From NCBI GenBank assembly GCA_949825045.1, contig OX463832.1, forward strand, positions 24,422,552-24,486,551: DNA of 64,000 bases. Reading direction: 5' to 3'. Each line of letters begins with the position of its first letter. Positions within the stretch are counted from its first letter, which is position 1. The stretch is from Argyresthia goedartella. Taxonomy: Eukaryota; Arthropoda; Insecta; Lepidoptera; Argyresthiidae. The notes below the pieces were generated by a model, which saw nothing but the letters and a program-made list of their open reading frames with translations, had not been told where the DNA came from and did no database searches. Position numbers and translations under genes: made by a program. Positions 34,536 through 46,500 of the stretch are shown here, piece by piece.

Positions 34536-37500
34536 GTAAAGGTAGGTTCGAGGCTCTGCCTTCCAAGCGGGTTCGGTCAGAGTGTCGATAAGGGGGCGGA
34601 AGCGGGGAGGACGAAAAAAGACCCTGGTCTTAGATGTTTATAATTATGTAGTCCCTGTTTCTGGCTCTTACGAAATGAGGTTTCTTGTGGGGCCAGAAGT
34701 AATGTATACGCCGGCATATAAATGAGTATAGTAGTACTTAGTGCAGTCTGATACATATGCTATGTGTTTTTCGATAATAGACAACTTCATCTGAAGCTTC
34801 ATGCCACTGGCCTGGATCTGATTTGAAGCATATGAGGTTCAAAACTCATGCCATTTTAATAAAATTTAAAACCTATACCTCCAGCGGTTAAGAATTGTGA
34901 TATTAGAGATAAGCCTGACTTCTAACTATAATATAACAAAACATTTACCTACAGGCACACACATTGCACATTAGGATAATCTGTGTCATGGGAACCAGAT
35001 ACAGCGATGTCACAAACATGTAAAGATACAAGACCTAGGGGTTTTTTTCTCTCTCAGCCAGGATTCAAACCCGGGACCTCTCTCATGGGAAGCACAGCCT
35101 CAATCTCTGCACCACAGAGGTTGTAAATGTTTGTTCTCTCTTCTTCAGAATGTGATAGTATCCTTAACCCAACTACTAGTAGAGTTTTCAAAAAAACTTT
35201 ATTGGCATTACAAGTAGGGTTTCACTGAATATTAAAGTTTTTGAAATTCCTCTGAACTGTTTGTTGTTTGAAACTGTCCTCAATTTTGGCCTATGTGCTC
35301 AAGAATGGTACTGCTCAAAATATTATTTTTCGATACACAATGTTTTGATACATTTTTTGCATTGCCAGCATGCTTTTTTGTGGCAAATAACGCATCTTAG
35401 CTGGCAGGGAAGTTCTTTGGGGAAATGTCCAACACCATCTTAATTTTTACTCGGCACCATAGAGGAATCAGCGCCTTTTATCTGTTCTGTCAGTGCCACC
35501 AGTCCTCAGATAAAATCTGCAAATTATCTTCATCCCCTCTTCTTCATCCAGGAGAATACTTGGGTCTGGAACAATGGCCACCAAATCATAACAGACATCA
35601 GGGACCTTCATCACTCAGGATTTGATTTATCGCCTCTCGGAGTCCTTGGCGCTCACTGACAATGCTGAAGGTCCTTTTAGCCATGCCAAAACTGAACCAA
35701 TGAAAAATGAAAACACATGATTTTCTAACAAAATAATAAATTTAATAGGATTTTACCTTCGGTCAGTCACCAGTCTGCTCAAAGTTAAATAAAAAGCCAC
35801 TAAAATACTGCACTTAATAATATTTTTTGTAATCTTAACAGTATCTAATGCAAACCAAAGTTATTTTCTGTGCCGAATGAGTTCTCATAGATTCTATGAG
35901 AACTCATTCGGCATAGAAGATTGCTAAAAAACAAAGTTGAGTGTACTCTCAAATGGGGCCAGCGGGCTTAAATGGGTTAACCCATGTGGTGTGAGATTGA
36001 GATCCGCAAATGTATAGGAAACATCCCGGTCAGATTGCCGATAAGGGGGCGGAACCAGCCCCTTCCCTTATCTACTCTCCAACCAACATCCCTTTGAGCA
36101 GTGTAAATTAAAATGAAATATTTGTCAAATATGGCAACTACAGATGATTGCCTTCAGCAGTAGAGTAAAAGGCTTGGAATAAGCTTGGTTACTAACTTTA
36201 TTATCACAAAGACTTAGCTTAAATACTAATTGATAGGAACTGTTACCACTAGATAAATCCCTTACCTGTAATGGCTGACATAACACGGAGATCAAACTCA
36301 AATAATAAGTGTGTATGTGAAGCATTACATAGCATAATGAGTTAAAAATAAACAATAAACCTTAAATAAATCAAAGTAAAAGAATGACGGCCTCTGTGGC
36401 GCAGCGGTTGTGGCTCTGCCTACCATGCGAGAGGTCCCGGGTTCGATCCCCGGCTGGGGGTAATGAAAAAAAAAAAAAAAAAACAATCCCCAGGTCTTGG
36501 ATGTTTATATGTGTGTGACGTCGCTGTTTCTGGTTACCACGACACAGGGTATCCTAGTGTGGGGCCAGAAGCAATGTATGTGCCTGTATATAAATGTTTA
36601 TGTTTATGTTTATATAATAACTTGAGGTTAGGCAGGGTTTACAACATAAATCCCCCTCTTCCGGAAGAAAGATTTTATTCTGTTGTTAAATGTTAAATAT
36701 ACTGTTGTCCATGAGGACCAAAATGATCTTCTTTATTGGTCCCTCAATGCTGAGGATTGTGACCGCATGCTCTCCTCCATTGCTGACGGTTCTGCGTAGT
36801 ATGGTACGCGTTGTGTAGAGTACCCCCTCTCGCCTCTCTAATCTGGTGCGACCATCTAATTGGAACACGTCCTCTGGCGCGTTTGCCTTCCACTTGACCC
36901 ATTATGATGAGCTTCTCCAGTTGTTGCCTAGATGAGCGCATAATGTGACTGAAGAAGGTTATGGTTCTTTCCCGGCAAATTGTCGAGAGCTGTTTTGTGA
37001 TCTTCAGTTCACTCAGAATGGACACGTTAGTTCTCATGGCGGTCCACGGAATTCTCAGTAGCCTTCTCCAGCACCTTGATAGCGTCGTTTTTGCTGCGTT
37101 CCTGGCTCTTCAGGCACCAGGTTTCTGCACCGTACATGAAGATCGAGAATACAGGGGTCCGGACAGGTCGAACCTTCGTTATACGGCGAATACTCCTGGT
37201 TGAAATCTTCTCTAGATTAACCATCGCGCTTTTGGCCATGCCAATACGTCTGCTCGGCTCTCTAGAACAAATGCAATCGCTACTCAGCAACGACCAGATA
37301 CACAAACTCATCAAAACTCCGAGGGACGCCATGATCGACTCTCGATGGCCGCCGAATTCGTTGAGCATCTCCTTCTTTATCTTGCTGGTAATCGCTGCAG
37401 ATAGGGCTCCGGGGTTCTGGGCCCAGTTGTTCTGGGTCATTGTGACCTGCTGTTTGGTGCTGTAGCCAGCCGCCCATGATGATCTTCCGAGTAGGTGAGC

Positions 37501-40500
37501 TTGGCGAAACCAGGTAGAGAATGATTTTCTGCGGCAACCAAACCTCACGCCATGCACGTTATTAAAGTTGAAAATATTATAATATTTCATAAATGGATAC
37601 ATGCTCAGCACTCGCAGTTTGTAGTTTTGTAATTTAACTTTGTTTCCTAATATTTCAGGTTGCGGCAATGGCTACACTCTAATAGAACTGGCAAGAGAAG
37701 GTTTTGTCAACCTTCTCGGGATAGACTACTGTGCTGAAGCAATCACACTGGCTGAGAAAGTTTCAAAAAATGAATTCCCTTTCATAAATTATAAGGTAAA
37801 GTTACTAAACTTGAGGCGACTTGCAGCACACTTTTGTCAGCCGCTAAATATAGTTTAAACACAACTTAAGTAAGTACAACACGGTTAAGTTACGTAGTCG
37901 CAAGGCAAGTACATTAATTGTCAGTGAAGCGAGTGAGGGAACAGATGAACATACATACATAAAAACTACATACACACGTTAATACACAATGACATACATT
38001 CACACCGATCAAAAACATAACCCTGCTTGTGGCTGTGCCGTGGTTGGGTAAATAAAGAGTAGTTCAGAATTTCTTGCTGAACAGAGTTGGTCGGTCAACA
38101 CCTGGACCTGGCTATAAGGCACTGCGATTGTAAACCTTATGCCATAGTAATAAAATTTAAAACCTATAACGGCAGAATGTCGGCCAGTGGACGCCGCTAG
38201 GCAACCAGGGGTTAATGCCTCTTTCCAAAAAAAAAAAAAAAAAACACCCCGGCACAATAAATGAAGTCTTAGGTTTGGCTTTGGTTTCAGTTTGAGTTTG
38301 ACTAGTTGAGAGTTTACTGTGAAGGTGGGTCCAGACATGAGATATAAGATATAAGATGTTGATTCATAAATTTCATTACATGTCAATAACAGGTACAATA
38401 CAATACAATACAATTGTATTAATAATAAAATAGCAACAACAAAGTGGATTGTCACATTAAAAAAACTACACAATGTCAAAAGTAAAAATAAAATAATGAT
38501 GTCAATTAATGAAGTTCAAATGTCAAATTATAATATCAAAATCATAGATTTTATTTAATATCTATGTCAAAACAAGTACCTACAGGTATCTAGCAAGTTA
38601 TACGCTTTGCGGCGTAATGAAGTCATTATAGCTATAGAACGTTTGCTCGACAAGCCAGCGTTTTAGTCTAGATTTAAACATATCGATGTTTGGGGCGGAG
38701 GTAATGTTCTACGGCAGTTTATTGTAGACAATTGGTCCTGCGACCTGAGTTTGTTTTGCGGCCTTCATCAATGAGTGGGCTACAGGGACGAGTTTGTTGG
38801 CGGCCGCGTTGCGTGTGCTGTATCTGTGGACGTCCGCGTGCGTTCGGAACGAGTTGAGGTTTTCCCTCGCGTACACCGCGATCTGGAAGATCAGTATGGA
38901 TGGTAGCGTCATGATACCGAGCGCCTTGAAGTGCGGTCTGGCGTGCGTATCCCGCGGCACTCGTGCTATTATCCTTACGGCCCTTTTTTGCATGTTGTCC
39001 GTAATGTACCTCCGTTTCGTATTAGCATCGCGATCCAAGAACGCTTGTTTGGACGCCTGTATAAGACAATAGAGGAAATCTCTAGCATACAAAAGCCACT
39101 AAATATGTCAATGTTAAATATTACTCATCAAAACATCCAGGGGCTACCTGGCAAAGAGCTTGTAATAGAATTATTTCTTAAACATTCTGACATCAATGTT
39201 ATTTGTGTTACAGAACAACGGTTAAAGGAAAAAATGATGTCTTTTAACATAAATAATTACAAAATTGCCAGTTGTTACAATAGAAAGACTGCTGATAGAG
39301 GTGGTTGTTTAATCTTAGTAAAAAATATCATCAAGGTGAAACTAAGGAAAGATATTCTTGCACTTACTGTAGAAAGACAAATAGAGGTATCCTGTGTTGA
39401 GTTAGATAGCCATATTATTGTTTGTGTCTACAGGCCACCGAGGGATGAAAAAGGCCATGGCAATTTCGCAATATTTGAAAAAATTATGGAGGAAGGCGTC
39501 ACTAAACTATGTAATTACAGAAAAAAGTTAATTATTTGTGGCGATCTTTATGTAGATTAGCTTGTAGATACAACAATGAAACAACGTTATGAACTTATAA
39601 ACTTTATTCAAATCATTTAATTTATGTCATGTATTTCTAGAGCCGACTAGAATTACACTTACTAGATTGACTTGAGATGTTACGAAAAACTTAGATATAA
39701 ATTTGCCAGTTCGGGAACCCAAAGAAAATCTACTCAGACTTCTTCAACATTATTCACAAAGAATTCAATAAAGTTTTTAAATTAAAGAAAATCAGTGACA
39801 GTGACAGTGACAACCGTTAACCTAAATTTAATGACTGGGCAACGTTTGGAATTTGTAAAAGTAGAGTTATCTTGTATGACCTTTATGAAAAAAAAACCTA
39901 TAACTTTAATCGAAAATTTCATGACTGTTAAAAAATATTCCAAAACTTTCAAGTTGGTTTGTAGAACTGAAAAAACTTTACACATTAATAGAAAAATACT
40001 AAATTCAAATAAAAGAATGAAAACAGTTACAAATAACAAACCGTGAAACTGGCAAAGTTATACCAAGGGACAATGATTTAAGCCTAAAGATAGGTGATGA
40101 TGTTGTTAAATCCAACCATGAAGTTGCTCAAGCTTTCGAATCATTCTTCACCTATGTACCCTTACTCACAACAGATCGTCTGAATTCATCTTCATATGAA
40201 GCAGAGTCTTTATTAAATAACAACAGTAATGTATATTTAAAATTTCATCATGTATATCCCCAGGATATGGTCAAAACGTTTAGATTACTTAACTTAAAAA
40301 ATACTGAAGACCTGTGGAGTATATCAGTAAAAGTCATTGGTTTAGTAATTCTAGTTATAAGTATATTCAATAAATGTGTTGATAATAGAGCTTTCCCAGA
40401 CCTCATGAAACACAGTAAACTGACACCCCTGTTCAAGTCGGGAGAGAAGGGTGATCCTTCAAATTTTAGACCAATATCTGTTCTTCCAGCACTAAGTAAA

Positions 40501-43500
40501 TTATTTTAAAGATTATACTCAATCAAATGCTCTGGCACTTAAACCGTACAAAATAAGTCCACGCCAAACAATACGGTTTCACTAGGGGTAAATCGACTAC
40601 GGATACACGTATTACCCTTATATCTCATATTTATTCTGGGAGGCCGCACAGGATGCTATCGGACTTTTTTGCGATCTGTCGAAGGCATTTGATTGTTTTG
40701 GTCATAATACGCTATTAATGAAATTAAATCATTGCGGAGTTAGAAATAGAGCGTTGGGTCTTCTAAGATCATACTTAAGCAATATAATTCAAAAGGCAGA
40801 AGTCAATGGCGTTGAATCTGATGGATCGGGTGTAAAAATTGGCGTTCCACAAGGTTCTAAATTAGGCCATTTCTTATTCCTGATATACATTAACGATCTG
40901 CCTTTCATGGTGGAGAAATTGACTGGCATAATGTTGTTTGCTGATGATACTTCAATAGTATTCAAAATTGAATGACAAAAAGAAAATTTTGATGATGTTA
41001 ATGGTATTTAACCTTAAATTGGTTCACAGTTAATAATGTATTGTTAAACGCTGATAAAACCAAGTGTATCAAATTCTCACTTCCAAATATTAGGCAAGTT
41101 GAGACCAGTTTAGTGTTAGACAGCAACACGTTAGAATTATTAAATGATGCGAAGTTTTTTGGAAAAACCATTGACAGCAAATTGCAGCGGGGACCCCACA
41201 TAGATAAATTAGCCGGTAAATTAAGTTCTGCGGCTCACGCTGTTAGGAACATCAGACAGAAAACGGATGTGGCTACATCTAGGCTAGTATATTTTAGTTA
41301 CTTTCATAGTGTCATGTCCTATGGTATCTTGTTGTGGGGGAGAGCAGCGGATATTTAAACTATTTTTATTTTACAGAAAAGAGCTATTCGAGCAATTTAT
41401 AATTTAAAACGCACAGATTCCTTAAGAACGCTTTTTAAAGAAATTGACATACTAACATTAGCTAGTCAATTTATTTTCGAAAATATAATGTATGTACAGA
41501 TGTAGTGAATAATCCTTTCCTTTCGTATTTTCTCGGAAATGTTCGTTTTTGTCTTACTACTTCACCGCACTCAGTACCCATCGAGACAACGTAGGGAACG
41601 GTCGCATTGCAAGAGGAAGTATCTATATAGAGTAGTTAATACCACAGAACTATTTTGTTGATATTTATGTTAGATTTTGTGATAAACTTCATGGACCCGT
41701 GTATTAATGCAGGCCACCTATATTTATTTATTTTTGACTTTACATTTCACTCTTGTCTGTCATTTTTGTAAATAATAAACATTGATTTTATTCGATCCAC
41801 ATTAACAATTTATAACAGACATGCCGAAAGCACTAAGAAAAGGGAAACGTTTAGATCGGCAAGCCTGCGAAGTTATTTTCAATATTTATTTATATTTCTT
41901 AACTGAAAATGATAAATTCAAACATACCAACTATACTGCTTACTTTTGTAAAGTCCAAAAACGAGTTTCGGAGGCCAGTGGAATTTCTCAACGAACAGTA
42001 AATAAAATATTGCAAAAAGAATACATAAATCAATCCACCTCCAATAGTCCGAAGTCGGCAAAGTTGGGTAGACCAATTAATTATTTTGTCTAGGTCTTGA
42101 CGATATTGACTACAACGTTATACGCCGATTAGTGTATAATTTCCATTTGATATACAAACAAGTACCTACAATTAAAGCCCTGAAGTCCAAGTTATCCGAA
42201 GCCATAAATTTTAAAGGATGTGACTTTACGCTAAGAAAAATTCTTAGAAAAATGGGATTTCGGTATAAAAAAGTCGAAAACAACAGAAAATTACTTATCG
42301 AGAAAGATGATGTTCGTTTAAAAAGAGTAAAGTTTTTAGCCGCGATAAAAAAGTACAGATTGCAAGGGAGAGAGATTGTTTATATGGATGAAACATACAT
42401 CCATACCTCACATTTGGCAGGTAAAAGCTGGGCTGACTCGTCAGAAAACGGAGTGAAACAGTTAATTTCTAAAGTACAACGTCTTATAATAGTGCACGCT
42501 GGTAGTAGAAAGGGGTTTATACCTGGGGCATTATTAATGTATCAGTCTACTGATAAAACAGGTGACTATCACAACGCGATGAACAATGAAAACTATGAAA
42601 AATGGCTTCGTAATCGACTCATTCCAAACTTAGCTCCACATTCGGTACTAGTAGTAGATAATGCTGCATATCATAATAAGTACGTAGAAAAACCTCCTAA
42701 TTCAAATACCAGGAAGCAAGACATGATTGATTGGCTATCCAAACATAACGTTCCGATTGATCCGTCATTAACCCGTCAAACGTTTAGCGTACAGCCGTAT
42801 GTACGGCAAATTTTTAACGGCTTAAGTGCTTAACTTTACTTATGTTCCTGAATAAATGATTCTTTATCTTTATCTTTATCTAACAAAACTTGAAATATAT
42901 GAAATTATTTGCAAGTACAAACAATACTCTATAGATAAACTTATGAACGAATATGGACACAGCGTACTAAGATTGCCACCATATCATCCTGATTTCAATC
43001 CGATTGAAAACATATGGTCTCAAATAAAGGGATACGTATCCAAAAGAAACATCAGTATGAATATGACTACTGTGAAACAATTGGTACAGGAAAAGGTTAA
43101 TATGATTGGTTCCGATGTTTGGGCCAAAGTATGTGACCACGCCATCAAATGCGAAAACGAGTACCGAAAACACGAACCTGAGTTGTAAAATTATATGGCT
43201 AGTTTTGTAATCACTCTGACGATGATACACCAGAAAATAGTTCTGATTCTGACTGTGATATGGAAGTTGGAAGTATTGTTTCGCATCACACTGTCCACCC
43301 CGCTCCTCCTCCTCTTATCCCGCTGTCATAATCGAAGTCGTTCATCCAATCAGAAAATCATATTTATTTATATTAATTTCTCTGCTGGTTTGTTTTGTTT
43401 TATGTTGAGGTGTCTTTTTTGTTATGTCATAGTATTTTTAATTAATTACAAAAATGTATTGTTATAAAAAAGGTCTGCAAAATCCTACTGTAGTTTTGAC

Positions 43501-46500
43501 TTATAGTTAGACTTTTGGGGTTCCAATCCTTATAGAATCATTAGATCATCCCAACCGGAATTTGGTTTTTATCAGTGCGTTTTATTGAAATAAAACGTCC
43601 TCAGTAACTAGTTATATTTTTGTTTACCTAACGAAATCTTTATATGATAGAATCGTGGTGGTATTAACATCTCAGTGTATTAACATCTCATACGTCAAAC
43701 GGGAAATTTGACATTTGACATTGATAAATAAAGTATGTGATTTATTTGATACCTACACGTAATTTAATAATACAGTAATTCATAGACACATCGGCACCAT
43801 TCGGGTGTTATCGTTGTTCCGAGTTTTGCCGTTAGGAAAGGATTATTCACTACATCTGTACGCAAGAACCTTATAACATTTTCCAAACTTAGCGATAACT
43901 ATAATGTTAACCTAAGAAACAATCACTGACTAATTGCGCCCCGGTTTAGGTTAGCAATTATTTCAAGGGTCAGTGCATTCTCTACTACAACAAGATATCT
44001 CTGGAGATCTTGAAATTGCCTTTTGAGCAACTTTAGAACCATGTTAAAGCGACTTTGTGGAAAAAGGTATATTACAATGTTTAAGATTACTTAAATGACG
44101 GGACTGTATAGGCTTAATCTGGCTCAACACCGACCTTGCTGTTAATAATTTTGTAATTATTTATTCCTGCTTATTACCATATTGACACATATAATAATTC
44201 ATATTGTAATATTTGTATTAGTTAAGCACAAGCAATTTTTAAAAGAGATCTAAAAGTCAATCTGTGGTAGTTTCTACGCCCTTCTCTCCCACAGTGGTCC
44301 AATTTAGAGAATTGCCAAAAAATGACGATAGCTAAGTACATGTAAATATCTACAGTAATAAAGAGATTTGATTGATTGATTGATTGATTAAATAGTTTTT
44401 TTTGTCGATGCAGTTATTGTAAATTTTTGAAATTGGCGGAGATGTGGGGGTTTTAAAAGTTCAAAAAAACCGCTACAGTGCAAACACCTTGACGGATTTT
44501 AACAAATGAGGTGTCGTTGGGTTTGTAGAGACCGTGAAAGTAACAGGCTATTTAATTTTAGTGACAAGTCAAAATTGTGCGGTCAATTTCATACTCCATG
44601 TACGTAACCAGGTGCATTCATAAGTTTGTATATATTATTAAAAGAAAGCGTCACTCGCGAGGTCTACTGCTCACAGAGCCACTACTGTAAATGCACTTAT
44701 TTAGTTAATAAAGAATCACTGTACTGCGACAACTTCATCTTATTAATCTCTACATCCCGGCTCCTACTCCCACTTAGACCAAGACATCACATTAGTAACA
44801 ATCAACAATAAACAAACAACAATAAATAATAAAACATAGCTAAGAACGATCGCAGGGAAGTCTTCTACCATTTACCGGTCCCGGGTTCGATCACCGGCCG
44901 CGGATACAGAAAAAAAAAATATGTCTTGGATGTTTACGTGTGTGACGTTACTGTTTCTGATCCCACGACACAGGGTATCCTAGTGTAGGGCCAGAAGCAA
45001 TGTATGTGCCTATACGTAAATGTTTATGTTTTATGTATATTTACAGAAAACCACAACAAAATCCGTCCACCCATTGGAGCACTAGAGTGCCGGGGGTAAA
45101 AAAGCATGAATAGTAAGTTTGTATCTCAATGCCTTCGTGTGGCTTTCAGGTATTTGATATAACAAACGACAAAGCAGACACATTAGGCAGTAAGTTCGGA
45201 TTAGTTCATGACAAAGGCACGTACGACGCGATCAGCATGAACCCGGACAACGCAAAAGAGCAACGCGAAGTATACATACAACAAGTGGTTGATATGCTAG
45301 AGGATAATGGTAAGTTTAACCTGGCTCTCCCCTAGACAATGTTACATCACTGGTTTTACCTGGATCACCCTAGACAATGTTACATCTCTAGTTTTACCTG
45401 GATCCCCCTAGACAATGTTACATCACTAGTTTTACCTGGATCCCCCTAGACAATGTTAAATCACTAGTTTTACCTGGATCCCCCTAGACAATGTTACATC
45501 TCTAGTTTTACCTGGATCCCCATAGACAATGTTACATCACTAGTTTTACCTAGATCCCCCTAGACAAAGTTACATCACTAGTTTTACCTGGCCCCCCTTG
45601 ACAAAGATACATCGCTAGTTTTACCTGGACCCACTAGACAAAGTTACATCACTAGTTTAACCTGGACCCCCCTAGACAAAGTCACACTCTAGTTTTACCT
45701 GGCCCCCCTTGACAAAGATACATCGCTAGTTTTACCTGGATCCCCCTAGACATTGATACTTCACTAGTTTAACCTGGATCCCCCTTGACAAAGTTACATC
45801 ACTAGTTTAACCTGGACCCCCCTAGACAATGTTACATCACTAGTTTAACCTGGATCCCCCTAGATAAAGTTACATCACTAGTTTTACCTGGCCCCCCTTG
45901 ACAAAGATACATCGCTAGTTTAACCTGGACCCCCCTAGACAATGTTACATCACTAGTTTTACCTGGATCCCCCTATACAATGATATATCACTAGTTTAAC
46001 CTGGATCCCCCTAGATAAAGTTACATCACTAGTTTTACCTGGCCCCCCTTGACAAAGTTACATCACTAGTTTAACCTGGACCCCCCTAGACAATGTTACA
46101 TCACTAGTTTAACCTGGATCCCCTAGATAAAGTTACATCACTAGTTTAACCTGGACCCCCCTAGACAAAGTCACACACTAGTTTTACCTGGACCCCCTAG
46201 ACAAAGTCACACACTAGTTTTACCTGGCCCCCCTTGACAAAGATACATCGCTAGTTTTACCTGGACCCCCCTAGACAAAGTTACATCTTTGCAGTCTTCA
46301 CAAAATGCGGTGGCCAAAACTAAATTCAACCTTATTACGTCAGTGACACGGACACTGCCATCGGGCCCTTTATTTTGTGAAGACTGTAGTTTTACCTGGA
46401 ACCCCCTAGACAAAGTTACATCACTAGTTTTACCTATACTTAGACGAGTATACGCTCGACAACACAAAATGTATGCGATTTGACATGTGCGGTGAAGCCA

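Larger units (their letters stand above)
41497..43858 (+). mobile_element. 2.36-kb mariner/Tc1-like element with perfect 24-bp TIRs, TA duplication
   Basis: TIR CAGATGTAGTGAATAATCCT plus TTCC at 41497-41520; its exact complement is at 43835-43858. TA flanks both sides (41495-41496, 43859-43860). Insertion is into LINE A copy 2. The transposase is in three pieces (see separate entry). Confidence 0.93.
39100..44395 (+). mobile_element. LINE family A copy 2, split by a mariner-like element
   Basis: 39100-41496 and 43859-44395 together form one LINE A copy: endonuclease (NIQGLPGKELVIELF, VTEQRLK, YRPP, GDLYVD), RT pieces (FRPISVLPALSK, SKAFDCFGH, LFADDTS), post-RT and 3' UTR, ending in a (TTGA)n-type tail at 44369-44390. 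Several frameshifts and stops (40508, 40973, 41356) make it nonfunctional. It keeps parts deleted from copy 1. Confidence 0.85.

Noticed and set aside
34536..34591. 81-codon ORF extension of EEF1AKMT2 exon 1
   Set aside because: It reads through a good donor (ttag|gtaaag); the spliced product restores the SAM motif.
36389..36462. Candidate tRNA gene (B box ggttcgatccc)
   Set aside because: Same sequence is followed by poly(A) and a common body in many copies, which marks a SINE head; the cloverleaf is not convincing.
43195..43467. Plus-strand ORF with hydrophobic C-terminus
   Set aside because: It lies inside the mariner-like element after the transposase; another frame there gives the acidic tail, so this one is a shadow.
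45314..46440. CRISPR-like array
   Set aside because: Head-to-tail minisatellite without unique spacers, in a eukaryotic intron.
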